In this document: piece by piece, positions 8,084 to 15,419 of the stretch | Numbering within the stretch: the first letter of the stretch is position 1 | How the letters are laid out: the number at the start of each line of letters is the position of its first letter | Source: an uncultured Collinsella sp. | GTDB lineage: Bacteria > Actinomycetota > Coriobacteriia > Coriobacteriales > Coriobacteriaceae | Direction: 5' to 3' | Length of the DNA: 40,576 nucleotides | Assembly: GCA_902493125.1 (NCBI GenBank) | Contig: CABUOF010000010.1 | Location: 1-40,576, forward strand | Position numbers and translations under genes: made by a program | Notes under the pieces: model-generated | The model's database searches: none | The model's input: only the letters and a program-made list of their open reading frames with translations | Told to the model about the DNA's origin: nothing

Positions 8084-9808
8084 CTACGAGCGCAGTGTAA
8101 TTTTATCGCGCAGTGACTTGAGGTCTTCGGTGACGGTGCGGTCTTCCTGGATCATCTTCTGGACCTTTTTGTAGCTCGTGCTGACGGTCGAGTGGTTGCG
8201 GTTGCCAAATTCGGCGCCCACCGCCGTGGTCGTCATTTCGCACATCTCGATGGCCAGGTAGATAGCGATATGGCGCGCTTTGGCGATATTGGCGTTGCGA
8301 CGCGGGCCGATGAGCTCCTCGTGTGTCACGCCGTACTGCTCTTCGATGACGGACTGGACCGTCTGGACGTTGATCTTTTTGGCCGATGTGTCGAAGTACT
8401 GGCTGGCGATGGCGTCGATATCGTCAAAGGTGAGCTCCCCGCCCTCGCGCTCGCGGTCACCCGCCTCGCCGGCGCAGCGCTCGCAAAAGCTCTCGAGTTC
8501 GCGGATGTTGGTGCCCGAGACCTCGGCCATGTGTTTAAAGTGTTCGTCGGTCAGGTGCCCGCCGTCGCCCCCATAGGCCGCCAGCAGCGAGTCGTCGCCT
8601 GCCTCGGGGGCGGCGACGATGGTGTTCTCGTAATAGCGCTGCAAGATTTTGTATTTCATCTCGTAGCTGGGCTCTGCAACCAGGCAGAGCATGCCGGCGT
8701 TGAAGCGGCTGGTCAGACGCTCGTCCATGCTTAGGTCCTTGGGGGCGCGGTCTGCCGCGATGACGACCTTCTTGTTGTTGCGGATGAACTCGTCCATGAG
8801 CTGGAAAAAGTAGTCCACGCTCGCGCGCTTGCCGATGATGTTTTGGATGTCATCGATGATGAGCACGTCCACGCCGTGGTACGCCTGCATGATGGGAGCG
8901 TTGCTCTTCTTTTGACGGTCGAACTCGGTCATCAGGTCGTCCAGATATGCCTGGGAGTTGGCATACTTGACCTTGATCTCGGGCGACTTCTCGGCGAGCT
9001 CGTTTTTGATGGCAAGCAGCAGGTGCGTCTTGCCCAGGCCCGATTTGCCGTAGATGAACAGTGATGTGCATGTGCCGCGCTCGTCCGCGAGGGCGGCAAA
9101 CTTGAGTGCCGAGCGATAGGCATGGCTGTTTTCGGGGCCGTAGACAAAGTTCTCAAAGGTGAATTTTGAGTTCGCGGCGAGCGGGGCTCCATCCGTATTC
9201 TGCTCGGCCGGCACGGTCGGTGCTGGCATGGGTGAGGTGGGGGTCGCGGCTTGCGTGGATTTAGTCGGCGCCCCGCCCTTCATCTGGTTCATCATGCGAC
9301 GAAAATCGTCGGCCGAGAGCGTGTTTTTGATTGCAATGCCCGAATCCGCGCCCGCCGCTGCGTCGTGAGCGATGGGCATGTGCGTGACGGGCGCGTTCGT
9401 TGGCGTCGCCGCCGCGGTCGGCAACGGTGCCATGGTTTCACGGGAAACATCGCTGTGCTGGTGCTCGACCGTCGACGCGTCGCCTGCGGAGGCCGGCACC
9501 GCCGGGGAAGCAGCGGGAGCCGTGGCGGGCGCCGTGGCGGCAGCGGATTCCGTCGCGGCGCCTTGCGGTGCCACGATGTCGAGCGCGATCGGTGCAAAGG
9601 CGATTTCTTCCAGATAGGCCTCAATAGTCGGCTGATGCTTTTTGAGCTGCGCGATGGCAAAGCGCGAGGGGGCCTCGATCGTGAGCGTATCTTCGGTCAG
9701 GCTTATGGCGCGCGATTGCCCCAGCATGTTGATGAGGCGTGCATCTTGGCCGTCGCGCTGGCAAAAGGCGATGGCATCCCCCAGGATGATGCTTGCTTCC
9801 TCGTCCAC
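8084..9808 (-). CDS. dnaA: Chromosomal replication initiator protein DnaA
   Basis: AAA+ initiator that binds origin boxes and opens the unwinding element. Domain I covers about residues 1-80, a long Ala/Pro/Thr-rich domain II about 81-210, and the AAA+ core starts at FTFENFVYGPEN. Walker A is GKSGLGKTH (254-262), Walker B LIIDD (316-320), and the RLTSRF box lies near 364. Domain IV ends in the helix-turn-helix GNRNHSTV (535-542), where most DnaA proteins have GGRDHTTV; Asp is replaced by Asn538 and the preceding helix has TTT where E. coli has SLP. At 574 residues it is long because of the linker. The GTG start has GGGAG upstream. It lies 15 bp after the ATPase gene and is probably co-transcribed with it. 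Confidence 0.96.
   Translation of the reverse strand: MDEEASIILGDAIAFCQRDGQDARLINMLGQSRAISLTEDTLTIEAPSRFAIAQLKKHQPTIEAYLEEIAFAPIALDIVAPQGAATESAAATAPATAPAASPAVPASAGDASTVEHQHSDVSRETMAPLPTAAATPTNAPVTHMPIAHDAAAGADSGIAIKNTLSADDFRRMMNQMKGGAPTKSTQAATPTSPMPAPTVPAEQNTDGAPLAANSKFTFENFVYGPENSHAYRSALKFAALADERGTCTSLFIYGKSGLGKTHLLLAIKNELAEKSPEIKVKYANSQAYLDDLMTEFDRQKKSNAPIMQAYHGVDVLIIDDIQNIIGKRASVDYFFQLMDEFIRNNKKVVIAADRAPKDLSMDERLTSRFNAGMLCLVAEPSYEMKYKILQRYYENTIVAAPEAGDDSLLAAYGGDGGHLTDEHFKHMAEVSGTNIRELESFCERCAGEAGDREREGGELTFDDIDAIASQYFDTSAKKINVQTVQSVIEEQYGVTHEELIGPRRNANIAKARHIAIYLAIEMCEMTTTAVGAEFGNRNHSTVSTSYKKVQKMIQEDRTVTEDLKSLRDKITLRS
9434..9449. promoter_or_regulatory. Degenerate parS-like site inside dnaA
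   Basis: GGTTTCACGGGAAACA matches the parS palindrome TGTTTCACGTGAAACA at 14 of 16 positions. On the coding strand it encodes Val-Ser-Arg-Glu-Thr in the variable domain II linker, where the protein sequence itself is unlikely to be constrained. It lies about 5 kb from the three perfect sites. Confidence 0.5.
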
Positions 9809-9823
9809 TGTCTCTCCCGTTCT

Positions 9824-11248
9824 TTAGCTCTGAGCTCGCACGCGAGCGGCGCCGAGTTCGGTCAGATGGTATTTCTGGCCATGCTTGATGACCAAGCCGG
9901 CCTGCGCCAAGTCATTGAGCGTGCGTGACCAAGTGGGGGCCGAGTTTCCAAACGCCCTCGCCAGATCGGTTGCACCGCACGCTTGATTTTGCGCCAGATA
10001 GCCCAGCGCGGCGTTGCCGCGATCGCTTACGAACACGTCCGGTTGTGGCTGCGCATGCTGATTTGCTGCATTAGGATACATCATTTGAGCTGCTGGTTGT
10101 TGAGAACTCTGCATCGGTGGCATTTGCTGTTGAAAACTTTGAGGCCACTGTTGGTAAGGCTGCGGAGGCATCTGCTGGGCCCAGGGGTTGTACTGCTGCT
10201 GCGGCATCTGCTGGTACGGCTGCTGATATCCTTGCTGGTACTGCTGCGGGAACTGCTGGCCATACCCCAGTGGCGGCATCTGCTGATATGGATATCCCCG
10301 TTGGTACGGCTGATAGCCCATTTGCTGGCCACCCGGTGCCCCCGTCGCCTGCTGCATTGCTGCTGCATCCTGATCTGCCAGCGGCATGGCCTCTGGCATG
10401 TTTGGCGTCATCGACATAGATGCCGCCTGGGGCTCTTGTGTGGGAAGCATTCCGGGCTGCTGCATCTGCCCCACGGGGGGCTGCACCTGCTGCGTTGCCA
10501 TGGGCTGCTGCGCAAAAGCTCCCGGCAGGGGATATGTGGGCTGCTCCGTCTCGGGCCGCACGGCAGCACCGCGTCCGCCGGCACGCTCGATTTCCTGCAC
10601 GCGTTTAGGGTTCAGGCTTACCGTAACCACGGTGCCGTTGCCCATGTTGTCCTCGATGGATACGGCACCGCCGGCGTTTTCCAAATACTCCTGCACCATG
10701 GGAAACCCTGCTCCGGTTCCACGGATATAGCGCTTCATCTTGCTGTTTGCGCTGGTAACGCCAAAGTCGAAAGCGCGTTCCTTGTCGTCGATGCCGGGTC
10801 CTTGGTCAGCAAAGCGGATGGTGTCTCCGCCGTCCAGAATCGAGATGATGGGCTCTGCAAAGTGTGCGTGGATAAAGTTTTCGACAATCTCGCGGATGAC
10901 CATGAGCGAGATATGGCCACCTTGTTCTTTCATGCACTGGTAGACGGTGTTGGTCGTCTCTTCCAAATACGTGCGGACATCTTGCGGATCGATGACGATC
11001 ACACGCGGTGTCGACAGCATGTCGTCATAGACGGCGATGCGCGCGGCGTACATGGCTTTTGGCGCCTGCGTTGTCGTCTGTTCACCTTCGTCACGCTCTT
11101 CGCGCACGCCGGTGATGTGCTCGTTGTCGGGTGCCGGGTCTCCGGAATCGACCATGGTGTAAAAGTCGTCAGACATGCCGCTCGCAATCTTCCAAAAGGT
11201 TTCGAACAAATAGTAGCTCACCGTGCAATGTTTCTCATCTTTCGACAA
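9824..11248 (-). CDS. GHKL ATPase with Q-rich linker and C-terminal winged helix
   Basis: No named family was recognised. Residues about 85-215 form a GHKL/HATPase domain: N-box REIVENFIHAHF (119-130), DQGPGI (148-153), FDFGVTS (160-166) and RGTGAGFPMV (176-185). No phospho-acceptor histidine domain, sensor or membrane segment is visible, so it is not a standard kinase; it recalls anti-sigma/SpoIIAB-like ATPases. Residues about 235-403 are a low-complexity Gln/Pro/Met/Tyr-rich segment. Residues about 410-474 look like a winged helix (GATDLARAFGNSAPTWSRTLNDLAQAGLV), probably DNA-binding. The start is uncertain: TTG at 11248 (474 residues), or ATG at 11176 (450 residues, MSDDFYTM); neither has a good ribosome site. 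It ends 15 bp before dnaA, and box-like sites sit at its 5' end, suggesting a role in initiation or its control (inference). Confidence 0.8.
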   Translation of the reverse strand: MSKDEKHCTVSYYLFETFWKIASGMSDDFYTMVDSGDPAPDNEHITGVREERDEGEQTTTQAPKAMYAARIAVYDDMLSTPRVIVIDPQDVRTYLEETTNTVYQCMKEQGGHISLMVIREIVENFIHAHFAEPIISILDGGDTIRFADQGPGIDDKERAFDFGVTSANSKMKRYIRGTGAGFPMVQEYLENAGGAVSIEDNMGNGTVVTVSLNPKRVQEIERAGGRGAAVRPETEQPTYPLPGAFAQQPMATQQVQPPVGQMQQPGMLPTQEPQAASMSMTPNMPEAMPLADQDAAAMQQATGAPGGQQMGYQPYQRGYPYQQMPPLGYGQQFPQQYQQGYQQPYQQMPQQQYNPWAQQMPPQPYQQWPQSFQQQMPPMQSSQQPAAQMMYPNAANQHAQPQPDVFVSDRGNAALGYLAQNQACGATDLARAFGNSAPTWSRTLNDLAQAGLVIKHGQKYHLTELGAARVRAQS

Positions 11249-11335
11249 ACTTTCAAAACCTGTTGAAAACTTTGGAAAACGGACGAAAAGTTCTCAACAT
11301 TGCCAACATGACCTGTTGAAAACTCGATGAAATAT
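11249..11335. other. Second DnaA-box cluster (other half of a bipartite origin)
   Basis: Two exact reverse-strand copies of TTTTCAACA lie at 11261-11269 and 11314-11322, 53 bp apart (close to five helical turns), each within the 13-mer ACCTGTTGAAAAC. A one-mismatch copy TTCTCAACA is at 11291-11299, and related TTTCAAAAC and TTTGGAAAA words surround them. The cluster sits at the divergence point between the ATPase-dnaA unit and rpmH, where Gram-positive origins place the DnaA-binding half. It may also control dnaA transcription. Confidence 0.65.
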
Positions 11336-11419
11336 CGTGAAAAGTTGCCATGCACCGCTAAATCGAGCTTGGCTTATGGGGGAACCGTGTGAACTGCGCA
11401 ACCTTTTACCTTTGATTTC

Positions 11420-11449
11420 TTGACATTTGAACATTGATTTCCCTACAAT
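11420..11449 (+). promoter_or_regulatory. rpmH operon promoter
   Basis: A perfect TTGACA at 11420-11425 and TACAAT at 11444-11449 are separated by 18 bp, about 75 bp before rpmH. This is the clearest sigma-A promoter in the window and fits the high expression expected of a ribosomal protein gene. Confidence 0.85.
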
Positions 11450-11475
11450 CTTCAAGCTCACGTGTCTATATCTGC

Positions 11476-11493
11476 GTCCGCGTCCCCGCGGAC
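11476..11493 (+). other. Leader hairpin upstream of rpmH
   Basis: GTCCGCG (11476-11482) pairs with CGCGGAC (11487-11493) around a TCCC loop, in the transcribed leader 28 bases before the rpmH start. It could stabilise the leader or take part in feedback control; nothing in the sequence decides this. Confidence 0.35.
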
Positions 11494-11521
11494 ACTCGAA
11501 ATGCAGCAGGAGGAACTTAAG

Positions 11522-11656
11522 ATGAAGCGTACGTATCAGCCTAATAAGCGTAAGCGTGCCAAGACCCATGGCTTCCGTGCCCGTATGGCCACTAAGGGTG
11601 GTCGTGCCGTGCTCGCCCGTCGTCGCGCCAAGGGCCGCAAGCGTCTCACTGTCTAG
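11522..11656 (+). CDS. rpmH: 50S ribosomal protein L34
   Basis: A 44-residue, highly basic protein with the invariant L34 sequence (MKRTYQPNKRKR, THGFRARM, GGRAVLARRRAKGRKRL). It is a structural component of the large ribosomal subunit. AGGAGG lies eight bases before the ATG. It heads the rpmH-rnpA-yidD-yidC group, which is next to the origin in most bacteria. Confidence 0.98.
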   Translation: MKRTYQPNKRKRAKTHGFRARMATKGGRAVLARRRAKGRKRLTV

Positions 11657-11676
11657 CAGCGATACACACATCTCGC

Positions 11677-12015
11677 ATGAAGACTATTAAGTCTCGGCAA
11701 GATTTCGAGCATGTGTTCAGTCAGGGGCGTCGTTTCAATCACCCTCTGATTCGAATGACCATATGTGAATCGGTTGGCGAAGGCGACTCCGGAAGGGTCG
11801 CCTTCGTTGGTGCTAAGCGACTCGGTTGTGCCGTCGTGCGCAACCGATCTAAGCGTGTGATGCGCGAGGCCGCCCGCAGCTGCGGATTTCCCGTTGCGGG
11901 TTATGACATCATCTTGTTTGCAACTCCCAAGACGAGGGTTTCCTCGCCGCAGGAGATGGACAAGGCGTTGCGTTCGCTTATGAAGCGCGCCGGCGTTGCC
12001 GGGGAGGAGCGATGA
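11677..12015 (+). CDS. rnpA: Ribonuclease P protein component
   Basis: Protein cofactor of RNase P, which trims tRNA 5' leaders. The 112-residue basic protein has the family features FEHVFSQGRR near the start and the signature VVRNRSKRVMREAAR in the middle (RNR motif). The ATG at 11677 is 20 bp after rpmH without an obvious ribosome site. Its stop overlaps the yidD start by four bases (ATGA), so the two are translationally coupled. Confidence 0.96.
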   Translation: MKTIKSRQDFEHVFSQGRRFNHPLIRMTICESVGEGDSGRVAFVGAKRLGCAVVRNRSKRVMREAARSCGFPVAGYDIILFATPKTRVSSPQEMDKALRSLMKRAGVAGEER

Positions 12016-12236
12016 GCAATCACGTTTTGCGACGTGTTGCCATCGCTCCTATTCGCATATATCAACAGGTTATTTCGCCCTTATTGCCTGACGCCTGCAT
12101 TTATTACCCAACGTGCTCGCAATACGCCATCCAGGCGATTGAGAAGCACGGTGTTTTGAGAGGCTGCTGGCTTGCCGTGAGGCGCATCGCTCGCTGCAAT
12201 CCCCTGCACGTCGGCGGTTATGACCCTGTGCCCTAG
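12012..12236 (+). CDS. yidD: Membrane protein insertion efficiency factor YidD
   Basis: A 74-residue protein of the YidD family, which associates with the membrane and assists YidC-dependent insertion. Diagnostic sequence: IRIYQQVISPLLPDACIYYPTCSQYAIQAIEKHG and the closing RIARCNPLHVGGYDPV. The conserved cysteines of PTCS and RC are present. It overlaps rnpA by four bases and precedes yidC by 29 bp, the usual arrangement. Confidence 0.96.
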   Translation: MSNHVLRRVAIAPIRIYQQVISPLLPDACIYYPTCSQYAIQAIEKHGVLRGCWLAVRRIARCNPLHVGGYDPVP

Positions 12237-12265
12237 CGGGCACTCGCTATCGGAGGAAAACTTAC

Positions 12266-13036
12266 ATGTGGGATTGGATCGTTAACATCCTTTTCGAGCT
12301 GCTCAAGCTCATCCAGACCTTTGCGGTCGACTGGGGCCTGTCCATCATCATCCTGGTGGTCATCATCCGTCTGCTGCTGACGCCGCTTATGCTCAAGTCG
12401 ACCAAGTCGACGGCTCGCATGCAGGTGCTGCAGCCCAAGATGCTCGAGATCCAGGAGCGCTATGCCGACGATCCCCAGCGTCAGGCCGAGGAGATGCAGA
12501 AGTTCTACAGCGAGAACAAGTTCAACCCCATGGCTGGCTGTCTGCCGCTGCTGATTCAGATGCCTATCCTGTTCGCCCTGTTTACATTGCTGCGCAACCT
12601 GCCGCAGTACTTTAACAACGGCACGTTCTCGTTCTTCAACATCCTGCCCGATCTGACCACCACGCCCAGCGCCTCCTTTGCCGATGGCTTTATGGTCGCA
12701 CTGCCTGCGCTGGTCTGCCTGATCCTGTTTGCCGTCCTGACCCTGATTCCGCAGCTCTATATGTCGCGCAACCAGACCGGCCAGCAGGCTCAGAGCATGC
12801 GTATGATGGCCGTTGTCATGACGGTCATGATGCTTTGGATGGGCTGGAGCCTCCCCGTTGGTGTTCTGCTGTACTACGACGTCTCGTCTGCTTGGCAGGT
12901 TATCCAGCAGATTTTTGTGACGCAGAAGGTCATCGACAAGGCGAAGGCCGATGAGGAGGAGCGTCTTAAGAACGCACCGCTGCAGGTTGAGGTCACTCGT
13001 CGCGAGAAGAAGCCGCGCCCGCACAAGAAGAAGTAG
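12266..13036 (+). CDS. yidC: Membrane protein insertase YidC
   Basis: Inserts proteins into the cytoplasmic membrane with or without Sec. The 256-residue protein is of the short Gram-positive type: a first segment at about residues 20-40 with LSIIILVVIIRLLLTPLMLKS, a cytoplasmic hairpin (about 50-85), the PMAGCLPLLIQMPILFALF segment, and further hydrophobic segments near 140-165 and 180-210. Unlike many Gram-positive YidC proteins, no lipobox is evident at the N-terminus. The C-terminus is Lys/Arg-rich, typical for ribosome contact. GGAGG precedes the ATG. Confidence 0.95.
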   Translation: MWDWIVNILFELLKLIQTFAVDWGLSIIILVVIIRLLLTPLMLKSTKSTARMQVLQPKMLEIQERYADDPQRQAEEMQKFYSENKFNPMAGCLPLLIQMPILFALFTLLRNLPQYFNNGTFSFFNILPDLTTTPSASFADGFMVALPALVCLILFAVLTLIPQLYMSRNQTGQQAQSMRMMAVVMTVMMLWMGWSLPVGVLLYYDVSSAWQVIQQIFVTQKVIDKAKADEEERLKNAPLQVEVTRREKKPRPHKKK

Positions 13037-13053
13037 CGGGATATCAATCTTAT

Positions 13054-13065
13054 TTAGGTACCTAA
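13054..13065. repeat. 12-bp palindrome, copy 1
   Basis: TTAGGTACCTAA is a perfect palindrome between yidC and jag. An identical copy, with the same following C, lies at 16558-16569 just after the parB operon. It may be an operator for a dimeric regulator. Confidence 0.5.
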
Positions 13066-13080
13066 CTTTTGGAGTACGTT

Positions 13081-13650
13081 ATGTCTGAAGAGATCATCGA
13101 GGATATGCTTGAGGAGGTTGCCCCGCAGGTCGCGGGCGATTATCCCGAGATTGCACAGCGCTACAAGGCCGGTGAAGAGCTGACCGATGAGGAGCTCGAC
13201 ACCATTGCCGATGTTGCGATTTCCATTCTGCGTTCCATCCTTTCGCACTTCGATGCCGCCAACTCTCCTATTGATGAGTACGAGGGCGACGAGGGCGAGC
13301 TGATTTTGGATGTTACGGCTCCTGATCTTGCTGTTCTCATTGGCCGTCATGGTCGTACCCTTGATGCTCTTCAGGTCATGTTCTCTTTGCTGGTGAGCCG
13401 CAAGCTCGGCTTTAGGTATCCGGTTGTGGTTGACGTTGAGGGCTACAAGAGCCGTCGTCAGGACAAGGTTGCCTCAATGGCTCAGTCGGCCGCCGAGCGT
13501 GCCATCCGTGCCCATAAGAGTGTTTCGCTTCCGCCTATGAATGCCTATGAGCGCCGACTGGTTCATATTGCACTTCGTGGCAATGATGCTGTCGATACCC
13601 ATTCTGAGGGTTCTGACCCTGATCGCCATGTGGTGATTGTTGCTCGATAA
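13081..13650 (+). CDS. jag: Jag/KhpB RNA-binding protein (KH and R3H domains)
   Basis: Cytoplasmic RNA-binding protein that acts with KhpA in Firmicutes to influence cell division and envelope growth. The ATG at 13081 (MSEEIIEDML) is preferred over the in-frame TTG at 13069 because GGAG sits six bases upstream. The N-terminal acidic part is followed by a KH-type segment (LAVLIGRHGRTLDALQVMFSLLVSR, GxxG-like loop) and a C-terminal R3H domain (AERAIRAHKSVSLPPMNAYERRLVHIAL). Length is 189 residues. Its place after yidC is conserved in Gram-positives. Confidence 0.93.
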   Translation: MSEEIIEDMLEEVAPQVAGDYPEIAQRYKAGEELTDEELDTIADVAISILRSILSHFDAANSPIDEYEGDEGELILDVTAPDLAVLIGRHGRTLDALQVMFSLLVSRKLGFRYPVVVDVEGYKSRRQDKVASMAQSAAERAIRAHKSVSLPPMNAYERRLVHIALRGNDAVDTHSEGSDPDRHVVIVAR

Positions 13651-13669
13651 TCTACTCGAGCTTATGCTA

Positions 13670-13700
13670 AGGGGGCGTGGTTTCCACGTCCCCTTTTTTT
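13670..13700 (+). terminator. Terminator after jag
   Basis: GGGGGCGTGG (13671-13680) pairs with CCACGTCCCC (13684-13693) around a TTT loop, with one G-U pair, followed by seven T residues. It ends the rpmH-to-jag transcript before rsmG. Confidence 0.9.
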
Positions 13701-13746
13701 GTCAAAAGTTCTCGATACACTGATTTTTGTCAGAAAGGAGCTTCTG

Positions 13747-14484
13747 TTGTTTGTACTTACTGATCAGCAGACTGACGAGATGCTCAGCCGTCTAACTTCC
13801 TATTGCAAAGAGTATTCCTTGAGCGTAACTGATGCTGAGCTGAGGAAATGTATCCAGCATTTGGATTTGGTTCTAGAAACAAATAAGACAACCAATCTCA
13901 CTCGTATTCTTAACGTCGAAGATGCTGCGGTACTTCATATCCTCGACTCGCTTGTTTTACTTCCTTATGTCAATAAGGCTCCTGATGGAGCTTTGCTCGA
14001 TATGGGAACAGGCGCAGGCTTCCCTGGTATTCCATTAACGATAACCACGCATCGTAAAGCTACTTATATTGACTCTGTTGGCAAAAAGGTTGATGCTGTC
14101 AATTCTTTTGTTCATGCTCTCGGATTGAAATATGGTCATGCAGTCCATGATCGCCTTGAAGAATATGCTCGAAGCCATAAGAAGCAGTTCTCTGTCGTAA
14201 CCGCCCGCGCGCTGGCCCCTCTACCGATTCTTGTTGAGTATGCAGCTCCGTACCTCAAGGATGGAGGGCTATTTGTTATTACGAAGGGCAATCCATCGGA
14301 TGAGGAGCTTACTTCCGGCATGTCAGCAGCTAAGATCTGTGGCTTCACTTTGCTTCTGAATGACGCAATCGATTTGCCTGAGGGCTTGGGCCACAGGGAG
14401 TTCATTGTTCTTAAGAAGAGTCATCCAGCATCCGTTTCATTGCCTCGTGCAAATGGCATGGCAAAGAAGAATCCGCTTGCTTAG
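13747..14484 (+). CDS. rsmG: 16S rRNA (guanine-N7) methyltransferase RsmG
   Basis: Methylates a single guanine of 16S rRNA using SAM. The SAM-binding loop LLDMGTGAGFPGIPL lies at about residues 83-97; VTARALAPL and the LxITKG-like segment follow. The TTG start at 13747 is chosen because AAAGGAG ends six bases upstream; the open frame runs back into the terminator. Length is 245 residues. Base composition is clearly more AT-rich than the neighbouring operons (for example about 35-40% GC in several 60-base segments). The rsmG-parA-parB order near the origin is standard. Confidence 0.94.
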   Translation: MFVLTDQQTDEMLSRLTSYCKEYSLSVTDAELRKCIQHLDLVLETNKTTNLTRILNVEDAAVLHILDSLVLLPYVNKAPDGALLDMGTGAGFPGIPLTITTHRKATYIDSVGKKVDAVNSFVHALGLKYGHAVHDRLEEYARSHKKQFSVVTARALAPLPILVEYAAPYLKDGGLFVITKGNPSDEELTSGMSAAKICGFTLLLNDAIDLPEGLGHREFIVLKKSHPASVSLPRANGMAKKNPLA

Positions 14485-14485
14485 A

Positions 14486-14501
14486 TGTTTCACGTGAAAC
14501 A
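14486..14501. promoter_or_regulatory. parS site 1
   Basis: Perfect 16-bp palindrome TGTTTCACGTGAAACA, the consensus binding site of ParB/Spo0J. It starts two bases after the rsmG stop and is the first of three identical sites in the rsmG-parA gap. Confidence 0.96.
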
Positions 14502-14524
14502 TAATGGATACTAACAACTTGCAG

Positions 14525-14540
14525 TGTTTCACGTGAAACA
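14525..14540. promoter_or_regulatory. parS site 2
   Basis: Second perfect TGTTTCACGTGAAACA, 39 bp after the first. ParB bound here would nucleate the origin partition complex and could repress parAB. Confidence 0.96.
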
Positions 14541-14563
14541 TGGCGGTTGATATCGAATCGGAA

Positions 14564-14579
14564 TGTTTCACGTGAAACA
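14564..14579. promoter_or_regulatory. parS site 3
   Basis: Third perfect TGTTTCACGTGAAACA, again 39 bp from its neighbour and 40 bp before the parA start. The equal spacing places the sites at the same rotational distance from one another. Confidence 0.96.
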
Positions 14580-14618
14580 TCCTCCGTTTGACAGCTTTAA
14601 TACACACCAGGAGGGACC

Positions 14619-15419
14619 GTGGGATTTCGCGACGTTAAGCGTTCTAAGAGCGCAAAAGACACGCGTATCATTGCAATCATCAATCAAAAAGGCGGCGTCG
14701 GTAAGTCAACGACGGCTGTAAACCTTGCAGCAGCACTGGGTGAGCAGGGTCGTAAGACACTGATTGTCGATTTTGATCCGCAGGGAAACAGCACCAGTGG
14801 ATTTGGAATTGAAAAAGAAGACCTTGATCACTGCATCTATGATGCATTGTTGAATGATGTTCCGGCAGAATCGCTTGTTCTGGATACAAATTGCAAAAAG
14901 GTATTCGTAATCCCGGCTACAATTCAGCTTGCAGGCGCCGAAATTGAGCTTGTAAGTGCAATTGCTCGTGAAACCCGCCTCAAAGATTTGCTTGAGCCGA
15001 TTCAGGACGAGTTCGATTTTATTTTCATTGACTGTCCTCCTTCGCTTGGCCTGCTTACTATCAACGCCTTGACAGCAGCGGACAGCGTTTTGATTCCGAT
15101 CCAGTGCGAGTATTACGCACTCGAGGGCGTTACGAAGCTGCTTGAGTCAATGAAGATGGTCAAATCACGTCTGAACAAGGGCCTAGACACCTATGGCGTG
15201 CTTATGACCATGTATGACTCGCGTACTTCTCTATCGAATCAGGTTGTTGAGGAGGTTCAATCGTACTTTGGTGATAAGGCGTTTAAGACGCTAATCCCCC
15301 GTACGGTTAAAATCTCCGAAGCTCCCTCTTTTGGAGAACCGGTAATTACCTATGCACCTCAAAATAAGGGTGCAAAAGCATATATGAACCTTGCAAAAGA
15401 GGTGATCAAGCGTGCCTAG
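14619..15419 (+). CDS. parA: Chromosome partitioning ATPase ParA/Soj
   Basis: Deviant Walker ATPase that moves ParB-parS complexes and, in Bacillus, also regulates DnaA. The Walker A motif KGGVGKST lies at residues 24-31; DFDPQGN near 52 and FIFIDCPPSLG carry the catalytic aspartates. The GTG start has GGAGGG seven bases upstream. Length is 266 residues. Its end overlaps the parB start by eight bases. Three parS sites directly upstream suggest autoregulation. Confidence 0.97.
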   Translation: MGFRDVKRSKSAKDTRIIAIINQKGGVGKSTTAVNLAAALGEQGRKTLIVDFDPQGNSTSGFGIEKEDLDHCIYDALLNDVPAESLVLDTNCKKVFVIPATIQLAGAEIELVSAIARETRLKDLLEPIQDEFDFIFIDCPPSLGLLTINALTAADSVLIPIQCEYYALEGVTKLLESMKMVKSRLNKGLDTYGVLMTMYDSRTSLSNQVVEEVQSYFGDKAFKTLIPRTVKISEAPSFGEPVITYAPQNKGAKAYMNLAKEVIKRA

